Assembly: GCF_000003815.2 (NCBI RefSeq) | Contig: NC_049990.1 | Coordinates: 253,783 to 314,780 of the forward strand | Direction: 5' to 3' | DNA length: 60,998 bases | From: Branchiostoma floridae | Lineage: Eukaryota > Chordata > Leptocardii > Amphioxiformes > Branchiostomatidae | Shown: in pieces, positions 44,664 through 55,489 of the stretch | Numbering within the stretch: position 1 is the first letter of the stretch | How the letters are laid out: each line of letters opens with the position of its first letter | The notes under the pieces: model-generated | What the model was told of the DNA's origin: nothing | The model's input: the letters and a program-made list of their open reading frames with translations, nothing else | Database searches by the model: none | Made by a program: the position numbers and the translations under genes

Positions 44664-47600
44664 ATGGTGAGTTGTCCCTTTTTCTCGCAATTTCTCAACA
44701 ATATCGGCTGAATTAACACCATCGCCACTGATAAATACTGAAAATAATTCTTACACGTCTTATTCATGTGAAATTGGACTGTTTGCTGCTCGTTTTACGG
44801 GTACTATGGCCATTTTTGTTGGTGTAACTCTGATGGTTTTGTGGGAGGGGGGCAGTCTATCTACCTGTCCGTGTGTAGAGTAGAGTAGAGTTCTTCTGGC
44901 GCAGGTAGGAACTCCTGTGTGTGTGTGTCATCATCATCATCATCTGCAGAACACAATACAGACAAAATACCTTCTTCCCACGCACCATCAAAGACTGGAA
45001 CAACCTCCCGGACGAAGTGGCTCTTTCGCCATCCCTTTCCACATCAACTTGATCAAGTCAAAAATCTAACTCCTCTCTTCCTGCATAGTAGAAGTAAAGT
45101 TAAAGGCTGCAGAATCCTCAAAACGATGAGGGTGGCAGCACAAACGAAAGAAGAAGAGATTGGTCCGGTGCTACATTGGCGACTGTAAGTTTCTTCCAGT
45201 CACCTCTGTCAACAACAAGATGATGGATCTTTGTAGGGGTGTGTGTGAAGATGAAGAAATTATGTTGTTTGTTACTGATGAAGTTTATAATGTTTGTTTT
45301 TTTCCAGATGAAGTTTATGTTGTTGTTTAGCCGACAAGACAAGCTGCGGCTGCAGCAGTGGTACTGATGTTGTTTGTTTGTTTGTTTGTTCCAGATGAAG
45401 TTTATGTTGTTGTTTAGCCGACAAGGCAAGGTGCGGCTACAGCAGTGGTACTCAGCCACCCAGGAGAAGGAAAAGAAGAAGATCATGAGAGAACTCATCA
45501 CCATCATCCTGGCCAGGAAGCCCAAGATGTGCAGCTTCCTCGAGTGGAAGGAGTACAAGATCGTCTACAAGAGGTACGAAACTCACCTTCACTTATTTCG
45601 TCTTCATCATCATCAATACCCACAAATAGCAACATGGGGGGGGGGGGGCATTCAGCACAGGTCATGGGTTAGCCGTTAGGGCGGGCAGGCCACCTGCCTG
45701 ACACAGAAGGACTCAACAGTGGGAGCAATTACGTACTGGTGACTGTGCCAGGCAGGGCATTCCACTCCGGAACGGTTCATGGGACAAATGAAAACTTTTG
45801 AACGTCAGTACGTGCGTAGATGGGCTGGTATTTAATGTGACTACAGGTACACCCTTGGGCAGGTCTGAGTAAGTTCTGTGTGTCTGTATTAATGTTATTA
45901 TTTATAAGTTTGTAGAGAAATTTTTCTTAGAGTAGACATCTTCGGTTTGGTGAGAGTTGTTACTCCATAGAACTGCTCCTGATCAACCAATCCTTCGACT
46001 TTATGATCAGCTGACCATGATGGTTGGTTTGTGAGGGTTGTCCAGGGCTTTATAGTTGTACTGGATGGGGTGGTTCTCCATTAACTTATCTAGTCTTTTT
46101 GAGGAGAATTTTGAGTTGTATCTAATGTGTAAGCATTTGATCCAAATGAAAATTGAGTACCTAGCTTCGGTTAGGAATGTACTCTCAGATGGGACTGAAG
46201 TCGGCTGTCCAGTTTTCCTGGAGAGCCACTTACCATAAAGTGTAGGTCATGGTGTGAGTGAATCAAACCTTACGGTCTGGTCTTACTTATTTATTTATTT
46301 ATTTATTGATCTTTAGGGTAGCCCCTTCAGTTAACGTAGTAACTGATTTCCAAGGGAGCCTTATATACATGTTCGCACATGTTCGCACAACGACGGGTTA
46401 TACCGCCCCTTACGGGGTGACACACCCGTCCGGGTGAATGATGTAGATCACCATGTGGCTGATAAGAGACAGACTTACTGTCCAAAACTTAGGTGTTATG
46501 GTTAAGTAAAGGTGCATTTACTGTACAAAACTGGTGTTATGCACATTATTCCTTTACCGGTTATACAAAAGGAACAAAGAAGACAAGAAAGAAGCAAGCA
46601 TGTTCACATTGATTTGTGAAATGATCTTTATTCTGTTGCAGATATGCGAGTCTGTATTTCTGCTGTGCGATCGAGAAGGGAGACAACGAACTGCTGACGC
46701 TAGAAATAATCCACAGATACGTGGAGCTGCTGGATAAGTACTTCGGCAGTGTGAGTGAAGAAAACGGGTTAACTTCATGCCACAGCAAGATCTGCTTTTA
46801 TATGTGTGTGTGTACATAGACGGAAGGATGCCTACCTACTCCCTACATACATCTGTGTGTCATTCAGTCTATACAGACTATACTCCCTACATGCATACAC
46901 AGAAAACGAGTTAACAGCAAGATCTGCTTTTATATGTGTGTGTGTACATAGATGGAAGGATGCCTACCTACTCCCTATATACATCTGTGTGTCATTCAGG
47001 CTATACAGACTATACTCCCTACATACATACACACACATAAAAGTTGCTTCCTACTAGAATACCGCAGAATTCCCCAACTGTAGCTTAGTCACCTGGACTG
47101 AATGATCTAATCTGAGCTATGTAGCCTTTACAACTGTCCCGTGTTTCTGCTGTTACGTATAGATGTTTATAGTCCCATTTAGTTGTACACGATGTGTCTG
47201 TTGTGTTTCTCTATTAATTTTTTTGCAGGTGTGTTGTTTGTTCAAATGTTGTTGTGCTGTTGTGTACAGGTGTGTGGTTTGTTGACATGTTTATGTTTAT
47301 GTACAGGTGTGGTTTGTTGACATGTTTATGTTTATGTACAGGTGTGTGGATTGTTTACATGTTTATTGTTGTGTTATAGGTGTGTGAACTTGACATCATC
47401 TTCAACTTCGAGAAGGCGTACTTCATCCTGGATGAGCTGATGCTGGGCGGGGAGATCCAGGAAACCAGCAAGAAGAACTGCCTCAAGGCTATAGCAGCGC
47501 AGGACTTGTTACAGGAGGTAAGAACCCCCCCCCCCTACACACACACACTGGTACCCCCTCCCTGTAACCCCCTACACAGGAGACCAGTAAGAACTGTCTG

Positions 47601-48230
47601 AAGGCCATCGCTGCGCAGGACTTATTACAGGAGGTAAGTACCCCCCCTAACCTCTCCCCCCCTCCACACACACACTGGCACCCCCTCCCTGTACCCCCCT
47701 CCCCAGGAAACCAGCAAGAAGAACTGTCTGAAGGCCATCGCAGCTCAGGACTTGTTACAGGAGGTAACCAACCACCCCGCCACACACACGTAGTATCCCC
47801 TCATGTACCTCCTTTTCTACCTCCCACCTACAGTTCAAAACCTAGCCTGATTAAATCTCGCTTATAGCAGCCCGCCAAACATCCGCCGGGGAGGGGCCAG
47901 TTACAGCCCTGGACAGCGGAGTTTGGGTTACACAGACTATTCAAAACCTTATCTCACAGTTCTCTTTCCTTTCTCATACACCATGATCTATTTTTGAGAG
48001 CTTGTATTTTTATCCTCCAGTGTACCTACAAACATAATAAGGCATACAACATCATCAGACATACATGTACAATGTTTCTTTCATCATCATCATCATCTTC
48101 TCAAGTCTGTGTATTATCTGTGTACATTCCCATGGAAACAGAGTCTAAAACATGACTAAGAACTTTCCCTTCCGCCTTGCAGGAGGCAGACGCAACCAGA
48201 AACGTCTTGGAAGAGATGGGTCTACCCTGA
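44664..48230 (+). CDS. AP1S1: AP-1 complex subunit sigma (AP1S1-like)
   Basis: Exons are 44664-44666 (the start codon alone), 45395-45573, 46642-46750, 47380-47517 and 48183-48230, giving 158 aa. The first exon is ATG directly followed by GTGAGT. The second begins ATGAAG, so the protein starts [13 protein letters not shown], like the MM start of vertebrate AP1S1. Conserved sigma-adaptin blocks include [41 protein letters not shown] and [12 protein letters not shown]. The subunit is the small chain of the AP-1 clathrin adaptor and helps recognise dileucine signals at the trans-Golgi network and endosomes. Extra tandem copies of parts of exons 2 and 4 lie in the introns. Paralogue assignment (S1 vs S2/S3) is tentative. 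Confidence 0.93.
44950..45140 (+). mobile_element. LINE C-terminal remnant in AP1S1 intron 1
   Basis: The plus-strand translation [20 protein letters not shown] matches the familiar F-NR----WN-LP--V terminus of non-LTR retrotransposon reverse transcriptases. It is a short 3' fragment next to a (tca)n run. Confidence 0.65.
45270..45366 (+). repeat. Partial tandem copy of the AP1S1 exon 2 acceptor edge
   Basis: Acceptor tttttttccag plus 59 bases of exon 2 ([19 protein letters not shown], then a stop) precede the true exon 2 by 87 bp. The copy ends in tgatgttgttt and has no donor. Confidence 0.9.
46140..46470. mobile_element. SINE 3' fragment and adjoining repeat in AP1S1 intron 2
   Basis: The segment tgaaaattgagtacctagct followed by cggttaggaatgtactctca corresponds to the 3' part of the SINE family at 35.5 kb. 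It is followed by a (ttta)n run and unidentified sequence with a ccgccccttacggggtgaca hairpin. Confidence 0.5.
46756..47025. repeat. Direct tandem duplication in AP1S1 intron 3
   Basis: A unit of about 120 bp (cagcaagatctgcttttata ... actatactccctacat) is present twice, beginning just after the exon 3 donor. Confidence 0.9.
47224..47379. repeat. Acceptor-edge repeats before AP1S1 exon 4
   Basis: Four decayed copies of the exon 4 acceptor edge (cag/gtgtgtg followed by tttgttgacatgtttatg words) precede the real acceptor tatag/GTGTGTGAACTT. Confidence 0.8.
47580..47763 (+). repeat. Two extra mini-exon copies of the AP1S1 exon 4 end
   Basis: Segments 47580-47633 (54 bp) and 47707-47763 (57 bp) repeat the end of exon 4: [18 protein letters not shown] and [19 protein letters not shown]. 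Each is flanked by a good acceptor (cacag or cccag) and a donor (gtaagt or gtaacc) and is a multiple of three. If spliced in, they would insert 18 and/or 19 residues in frame; transcription evidence is needed to know if they are used. Confidence 0.85.
47840..47940 (-). repeat. Interspersed repeat fragment
   Basis: This is the reverse-oriented relative of 36425-36515, with shared gcagcccgccaaacatccgc and ggccagttacagccc words. Confidence 0.7.
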
Positions 48231-48281
48231 GGCATTCTGGGACCAAATCAGTTCTCAAGAGGAAATTTAGCTAGGAGCAAA

Positions 48282-48287
48282 AATAAA
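48282..48287 (+). terminator. AP1S1 polyadenylation signal
   Basis: A canonical AATAAA lies 52 bases after the AP1S1 stop codon, followed within about 15 bases by a T/G-rich stretch. Confidence 0.6.
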
Positions 48288-48289
48288 AC

Positions 48290-49305
48290 TGTTGTAATAT
48301 TGTCATATCGTCTTTTGTTAAGAATTATGGTCTCTGCTGAGTAATTCCAAGTAATTTTAAAAGATTTTGTACATCTTCAGTCTGGTGTATATTTAAGAGG
48401 AAAAAGTTTTGATTCTGTACCATTAAACATGAGATTCCAAACAGTAAACCAACAAGCAAATCATTCCCAAAGTTATTTTACAAAGTTTTAATCAGATTCA
48501 AGTGATGAGTAGTCAGAACTTTCATGGTCAGATAGTACCTGAGAACCAGTAATTTTTGTTTGTCATAGGACTTCTGTAGCGACCAGTCTGGCCAATATCG
48601 AGATGATTTTGCTGCGTAAGATGGAAAATTTAAGACCTTTCCTGTCCCCATTTTGACTGGAGCCTGGTGTATGTTATCCTTAAAGCACACTTAAGAGGCC
48701 TTTTGGGTTCAATCCTCTCTTGGTTGTGGAGTAAGGCAGCAGGAAGATGGTTAGAATAACGGACAATTCTTACACAAGTGATTCAGCTCCTGTCGCCATC
48801 TTCATTGAATGATTGACATTTAAGGTCGCACAGGAATGTCCTTGGTGTGACTTACAGACTGACATGTGTCAGGGGAAGTGCATTAAAATTCTCAACATCA
48901 TTTCTTAAGTCTCATGTTTATTTACAAGTCACAGACAGCAGTACTAGTGAGGTTTTACAGTACTTGTACTGAGGGATGGGTAAGAACTTACCATAGTGTT
49001 GCTAGAAAACTACTACAGTACAAATACATGTATCTGGCATTGTACAAAGCTGACACTTCAAGTACAATAAAAACAGAAATATATGTACAGAATATACAAT
49101 TGTTTGGCATAGAAGTTACAACAGGATATCGGTTGAAAAGAAAAATATTAACCAGTTGTTAAGTTAGCATGAAAGTTCATCTGTGTTGGTAGAATACATT
49201 ATAGAGAAAATAGCTAAACTTTACTTCCAACACGGAAAATATAGGGACTTACCCTCTAAATTTTCGGCCAAACTCCATCGGCCTTGTTCACAGAGTTAAC
49301 AGTTG
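48290..49305. other. Convergent intergenic region between AP1S1 and GPALPP1
   Basis: No gene or recognised repeat was seen. It is AT-rich sequence with only short ORFs and probably contains both 3' UTRs. Confidence 0.55.
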
Positions 49306-49309
49306 TTAA

Positions 49310-49644
49310 GTTCCTGCAGTTCCATGGCCATCCACTAGAGGGATTACCTCGACTGTTTACACTATTTCACACATACCTCCAGAAAACTGCAGTTCCTTGT
49401 CTAGCTGCTAGAGGAACTGTTCCCCACAGAAAACTGCAGTTCCATGTCCAGCTGCTACATGGACTTGCCCACAGAAAACTGCAGTTCCCAAAACTGCAGT
49501 TCCATGTCCAGCTGCTAGGGAAACTGTTGCCCTCAGAAAGCTGCAGTTCCCTGCCCAGCTGCTAGGGGAACTTGAAAACTGCAGTTCCATACCAAGCAGC
49601 TAGAGGATCTTGGCCACAGAAAACTGCAGTTCCCTGCCCAGCCA
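49310..49644. repeat. Minisatellite over the GPALPP1 stop codon and 3' UTR
   Basis: Five or six units of about 36-50 bp combine agaaaactgcagttcc with tgtccagctgctagaggaac. The aggaactgt portion is a copy of the last codons plus stop of GPALPP1 (CAG TTC CTC TAG on the minus strand), so the array grew from the end of the reading frame. Confidence 0.85.
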
Positions 49645-52045
49645 CTAGAGGAACTGTGTCCCCCCGCTGGAGAACCTGTCGTTGAGTTGTCGTGAGTTCT
49701 TGATGAGCTGTCGTCTCTTGGCAGCGTCCATCTGACCTGCACCGAGGTCAAGGTCACGGTCGAAAGGTCGCCTTTCCTTAGGCTCGTCCCCTTCTTCCTT
49801 CTGGTTTATACAAACACAGTAAACAAAATATTGTCAACATAAACAGTTTTACATCAAATGACTGACTCTGTGTTTAGTATGTGGGGAAGGACAACCTCAA
49901 GCCAACCGTTCACACTTACGCCACATCTTCAGAAAAGACGCTGGAGCCGCATGTTCCCCGTTTAGGAACTTTATTCGGACCGACACATGACAAACATGTT
50001 TCATGTGGCTTCCTCAGTGTTATGGGCTCGAATGAGCATAGTACAGCATGTCCTCGCTTTTATAGGCCTAGTGCATAGTGATTGACTCTGTGTTGTTCAC
50101 TACCTCTAGCCAAACTGTAACACACCAGTAAGCAACTGTAAGTATTGAACCCAATCTTCAAGAATATGTTATTCACCTTTGATAAAAAATTTAATGCATG
50201 CTTTTTCGTGCAGGGAAACTGTTGTATAGAGATAGCCCCTTATGTTGGAACTGCACAGCCCTTTGTGTCTCCATCCCTGGCTTGTTTATGATTCCATCAG
50301 TATAAAACAGCAGCAATTNNNNNNNNNNNNNNNNNNNNNNNNNNNNNNNNNNNNNNNNNNNNNNNNNNNNNNNNNNNNNNNNNNNNNNNNNNNNNNNNNN
50401 NNNNNNNNNNNNNNNNNNAGGGAAGACTCCGCTTCTTCTCCTGGAACACAAACGTATACATCATCATCAAAGATATACATATCCAAACAATAAATACATA
50501 TACATAAACAAACAATATCCATACACAGTCTGTTCCTCAGCACACATATAACATACAGCACATCTACAAAGGTAAACACATCCTTACACAGTACTCATTT
50601 AACGTACAGCACATTTATACCCAAATAAATTGTACCTTGAACCTTATATACATACCATATTTTACAAGCAACATTAACACGCAGATAACAATTTTACAAA
50701 CTAAACAGTCAGGATACAGATAAGGTAGAACCTTACGTTGTATGCAGATATCTGTTCGCGTAACCGGATATCGCGCTCCGCTGCAGCCAGATCCTCCGGC
50801 TTAACTGGCTTCTGCTTGGGATCATCTTTCCCTTTCTGCAGAAAACAAACAAAAAAACAAACAGATCATGTCAGTGTGCATATGGCGTAATGAAGAGTTA
50901 GGGTTTATACTGGTGTGAGTGGATCAAACTTCTGGTCTGGTCTTACACAACTTAGTGTACATAGTGTACTTTAGCCCCTACATCCACTAAGGACAGTAGT
51001 TTGGAGGAATTGGACAGACCCATGTAAAAGATGAAGTGCAATGATGTACATGGAAATGTAAGAAGATTGAATCAACTCATTCAAATTTGTACGTCTGACA
51101 TGGATGGATTCTCTCATTGCTTGATGCATGTATTGCTGCATGTATTGATGTGTGTACACTATGTATGTATTGATAAATTGATTGATTGACTGACCGCAGC
51201 CTTCCTGGCCTTGTCGGCGGGCGTGTCCGTCCAGACCGAACGGTCGCCCATCTCCGGAGCCGCCGTGCGCCGGAACGTCCGCGGTCCCATCCCGAAACTC
51301 TTCATCTCCGGGGGCAACTCCAGCATCCACTCCTCCCGCTCCGTAACGACGGAGACCTGGTTCTGTAAATAAACAACAACAAACAACAACATCTTAGAAC
51401 ACTCCAGCATCCACTCCTCACGCTCCGTAACCACGGAGACTTGGTTCTGTAAATAACAACATATAAACATCAACACACTCCAGCATCCACTCCTCACGCT
51501 CCGTTACCACGGGGCCCTGGTTCTGTACATAAACAACAAATAAACAAAGACCATGTCAAAACACTCCAGCATCCACACTACACACTGTTTCACCTCCAGG
51601 CTTAGTTCTTACAGGAGGTGAAGAAATGATCAAGCCCAACCCAACTGTCTACCCAGGGAGCTACCAACAAAAACTAGGGAACCCCCTCTCTGCCTGACCT
51701 TGGAGCTACCAACAAAAAATACAGAACCTCTGCACTATCTGACCTTGGAACTGCCATTACAAACTACAGAAGCTCCATTCTGCCTGACCTTGCCCTCCAG
51801 TTTGTCCTTCATGGCCTGAGATCTCTTCTCGAACTCCTGAGCCACCGACAGCCCCACGGCCGGTCCTGATGGGGGCAGCATCGGTCCTATCATCTCATCC
51901 TCATCCTCATCATCATCACTGTACCCAGCAGGCACTGCAGCATCCTCCAGGGCACTGACCTCTGACTTGCTGAACCCAGGGGGCAGGGCTGGACCAATCA
52001 CAGACCGGGACGGGCCTGACTCTGGGGACGAGCTTCTCTTGAAAC
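49645..52045 (-). CDS. GPALPP1: GPALPP motifs-containing protein 1 (5' end missing)
   Basis: Exons seen: 52045-51789, 51362-51195, 50835-50737, 50440 to at least 50419 (runs into a gap) and 49800-49645. Diagnostic features are IGPALPPGF and IGPMLPPSG motifs in an acidic region, VTEREEWMLELPPEMKSFGM, GPRTFRR, DRSVWTDTPADKARK, and the C-terminus RPFDRDLDLG ... LIKNSRQLNDRFSSGGTQFL. The family is a poorly characterised, probably nuclear protein. The initiator exon is not visible and may lie in the 372-bp gap at 52195. The fourth visible exon is cut by the 100-bp gap. Tandem partial copies of exon edges flank two exons and the stop codon. Confidence 0.9.
50319..50418. other. Assembly gap (100 N) inside GPALPP1
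   Basis: The gap removes the 3' part of one exon and its donor; only EKKRSLP of that exon is readable. Confidence 0.95.
51400..51590. repeat. Partial copies of the GPALPP1 51362-51195 exon acceptor edge
   Basis: Two further copies (starting at about 51406 and 51478) contain acceptor ttacag or gtacag plus about 45 bases of exon (VTEREEWMLE...). A truncated third lies near 51563. The intronic sequence between them (aaataaacaacaac) is repeated too. Confidence 0.9.
51675..51788. repeat. GPALPP1 52045-51789 exon donor-edge copies
   Basis: The donor edge (ctgcctgacctt on the plus strand) is repeated near 51688 and, degenerate, near 51735, embedded in a ~50-bp unit with gctaccaacaaaaa. Confidence 0.75.
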
Positions 52046-52194
52046 CTGGGAACAAGAAGGGAACGTCTTTCATGTTTAACTTTGCAGGAGATCCTTCCTT
52101 CCTCTCCGAATCATTTCTTCAAAGTAAAAGCTATAATCTTGATGAGGTGGAATAAAATTACCAAATTTGATAAGATGTAGCAAGGACATATCCT

Positions 52195-52566
52195 NNNNNN
52201 NNNNNNNNNNNNNNNNNNNNNNNNNNNNNNNNNNNNNNNNNNNNNNNNNNNNNNNNNNNNNNNNNNNNNNNNNNNNNNNNNNNNNNNNNNNNNNNNNNNN
52301 NNNNNNNNNNNNNNNNNNNNNNNNNNNNNNNNNNNNNNNNNNNNNNNNNNNNNNNNNNNNNNNNNNNNNNNNNNNNNNNNNNNNNNNNNNNNNNNNNNNN
52401 NNNNNNNNNNNNNNNNNNNNNNNNNNNNNNNNNNNNNNNNNNNNNNNNNNNNNNNNNNNNNNNNNNNNNNNNNNNNNNNNNNNNNNNNNNNNNNNNNNNN
52501 NNNNNNNNNNNNNNNNNNNNNNNNNNNNNNNNNNNNNNNNNNNNNNNNNNNNNNNNNNNNNNNNNN
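52195..52566. other. Assembly gap (372 N)
   Basis: The gap ends exactly where the first copy of the tandem-duplicated block becomes readable. It probably hides the GPALPP1 start and the left boundary of the duplication. Confidence 0.95.
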
Positions 52567-53778
52567 ATAAGGCTGACATTACGTAGATTAGACATCAAGG
52601 TAATGCGATACTCCATGTAAAAGTTACTCATGCAACTGGAGAAGTAAACAGTCAGACATTTCAGAAAGCTTCTACTATTTCATCAGTGACTGGACCATAG
52701 CTTGGATGAACATTACTGTAACTTAGGTGCAGTTCTCAAAATCACCATCAGGAGGCATTTCTTTCCGTCATCTGATTAGTTTCTATTTTACTCTGTAAAA
52801 TCAGAATTTATAATGTTTTTTTTTTCAATGGCAAAAAATGGGGACCACCAAAAATGGCCTTATTGGTAGTCCTTATCTAGAGTTGGCCATTTAAACACAT
52901 TTGTTTTTAGTACATAGAATCAAGAAAATGAAACCTCCTTGGTAGAATACAATGTAATTCAGAAACTTGAATAGTTAGATAGGATCATGACTCAAAAACG
53001 CCTGAAGATTTTTGGTTGGTACATTTTGTAGTCTTTGCATGCTGTTTACTGTCCTTGCTTGGCTGTATGATTACAAGTGCCAGTCCAGTCTGTTCACAAA
53101 TGTCTCTCGTGCAGAATAAATGCTGTGCTGTCTGATTTGGAGGCTTAATGGTCATTTATGTTATTGTTTTGACCCATGAGTGAGTGAGTAATAGGAGATC
53201 GAAGCATCAATATTTCAAAAGCCTCATCAGTTGAAAGATTCGTGACAGCCAGTAAAGAAATGAATGGCATACGATATTCCGTTTCAAATTTTTTATTGAG
53301 GATAGAAGCAAGTTCCTAAAAAAGCAGCAAGCTGCGGCGCTCAAACTTAGTTGTAAATACATCATTACCAATAACATAAACAATATTTAGTTATCTTAAA
53401 TACTATCGTCCTGCTTAATATTTGATATGTATAACTAAGTGATATTTTGTCGTCATCCTTTTGTTATTCTACAAGTTTATATTCCATATCACACAGATGC
53501 AGTATGAAACCGTAGTGTGTATTCCTTGTCGATATCTAATTTTGCTGCACATATTTTCCATTGCTCTAGTTTGGTATCAACAGAAAACCATGACAAATCA
53601 AACGCCATGGGAAAATATGATAACATAAGGTGACTAGCATATTATTGTGATCTCTGATATTCTTCAGTATACTTATCATTGTTTTATGGCAATGGCTTCT
53701 ATGCGAAGAAGAGGAAGAGGACGTCAGCCCTTTGGCTGATGTGCATTACTCGTGGGTTGTGTGCGTGGCGTTTCTGTT

Positions 53779-54023
53779 AAGGTCTCACTGCACTTGTGTC
53801 AAGCTTGCGGCACTGCGGGGTTCAAAAGATTATCATTTGGCAAGGCACTTCAGAGATAAAGAACGAATTTTATTACTTTTGTGTATTTTGTCGTCTTTTA
53901 AGTCATAGTCTTATGTATTACAGAATATCTACTATAAAATCGGCGAAAATACCAAAACAGTGACGCAGTGAACGAACCCCGCAGTGACGCAAGCTTGACT
54001 TAAGTGCAGTGAGAGTGCACCTT
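53779..54023. mobile_element. Foldback MITE (copy 1)
   Basis: The end aaggtctcactgcacttgtg mirrors acttaagtgcagtgagagtg plus cacctt, and gcggcactgcggggttc mirrors gaaccccgcagtgacgc. The better-preserved counterpart is 58303-58575 in copy 2. Confidence 0.75.
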
Positions 54024-54030
54024 GGCTTTA

Positions 54031-54257
54031 TACCCCCTTTCTACTAGAACAGCGCTCTGGCTCGCGACCTAAAATTTGACAGAGCGCTTAAAGACCTGTA
54101 TGAAAGGAAACAAATATTTTTACACTATGTGTGTCTTGTTCCCATTTCCAGGCACCCTTTTTGATTTTGTATGATATTCCCTGTATGAAATCGAACATTA
54201 CATGAATCGGTTTCAGGTCGCAGCAGCAGCGTGATCGCCGTCTAGTGGAAAGGGGGT
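54031..54257. mobile_element. MITE with ccccctttc termini (copy 1)
   Basis: The left end ccccctttctactag pairs with the right end ctagtggaaaggggg; the element is about 225 bp and is also present in copy 2 at about 58587-58810. Confidence 0.65.
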
Positions 54258-54284
54258 CTTAGGGGGTCCGTCCTAAAAGATTCT

Positions 54285-55413
54285 TCAGAAGGTGATAACT
54301 ATCGTAATTCCAACCCACCAACGTCCCCAATCTATCCCCACGTCGATGACAAAACGCCGCCCGTCGCCCGGGTAGACGCCAGTGAACCTGTTGTTGACTT
54401 TGCACAAGGTCGTCCCGAGGCGTTCCAGGGCGAATCCGCTGCCCAGGTCGGTTCGCAGGGGGTAGGGGCAGGCGGCGTCCGGGCTGTAGATGGCGTCATC
54501 AATCTCCATGGTAACGGCGCGCGAGGTGGCATAGCTCGCCTCGATGTTTGTCAGATATGTGTTGTAGAACAGCGGAAGGTTCTGTTCAATGGGTGGCAGG
54601 ATGTAGCTGGGGAACACGCCTGCAAAGAAGGAGACGGACATTCAGAAGAGGCAAAAAGGCAAAAATGTGACGTGTCACAAATATGAAAACCGTTATTATT
54701 TACTATAGATCATCACAAGCATTAGCCGAGTTCCATTGTATTCAACTTTGCTAAAGCTACCTAATAGGATGTAATCCAATAGCAAATGCTATTCAAATTG
54801 CAATATTATCAAATTATTGAAATTTGAAACCACCGTTCGTAGACTTGATACACCAAAATACAATGTTTTAACCAAGGAGGTTAAGAAAAGTTTTTTTAAC
54901 CTCCTTGTTTTAACCAATCAACGGATATAGGTTACCCTGCGGATATAGGTGAACTAGCGTTACCAACGCACCTGGTAATCCAAGACTTGGAAAGTGCCTG
55001 GTTTCTGGCAGGATGAGCGCAGTGGTGGCGCCCGGCGTGCGTGGGTCGGTGTAGGTGAGAGCCCACTGCTCCGGCTGGATCGTGATGCTAGTGCTGGCCG
55101 TGGCGGGCAGGTCTGAGATCGGCGCGCCGTCGTGTGGCTGGTACTCCTGCAGGTCGCTCAGGAAGCTGTCCATGCCCAGCTCCGCAGCCACGGCAGGGCC
55201 CAGCAGGCCAGACAGGGCGGTGGACTCGCTCAGTGCGGCGGAGTAGTCAAATTCTAAACACACGATTTACTGTAATTACTGGTGGATTCATTTTTTCATT
55301 TCATTTTATCTATTTAGCCTTCGAAAAATTGTTTTTTTTTTTCAAAGCACACTTGTCTGATACTGAAATATTGCGTGGCTCACCTGTAGGCCGCGGACTC
55401 GATGGAGGACACT
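54285..55413 (-). CDS. Unrecognised protein, copy 1 (3' exons)
   Basis: Exons 55413-55384, 55253-54972 and 54619-54285 join in phase with clean GT-AG introns. They read PSSPRPTEFDYSAALSES, then GLLGPAVAAELGMDSFLSDL, PHDGAPISDLPAT and ALILPETRHFPSLGLPGVFP, ending FVIDVGIDWGRWWVGITIVI followed by TF and a stop. The 5' exons are not identified. The frame is kept intact in the second copy, including a 6-bp in-frame difference, which supports real coding. There is no obvious signal peptide in the visible part, and the C-terminus is aromatic and hydrophobic. I do not recognise the family. Confidence 0.65.
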
Positions 55414-55489
55414 CTGGGACAACAAAAGAAAGAGTTTTGATACAGAAACTCAGACTCAACAGTGTATATAGCTATAGAATAATCTGTCA

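Noticed and set aside
50191-50579. ORFs across the 100-bp gap at 50319
   Set aside because: The frames are carried by N; only the short GPALPP1 exon piece at 50419-50440 is supported.
52076-52631. Long ORFs spanning 52195-52566
   Set aside because: They consist almost entirely of unknown bases in the assembly gap.
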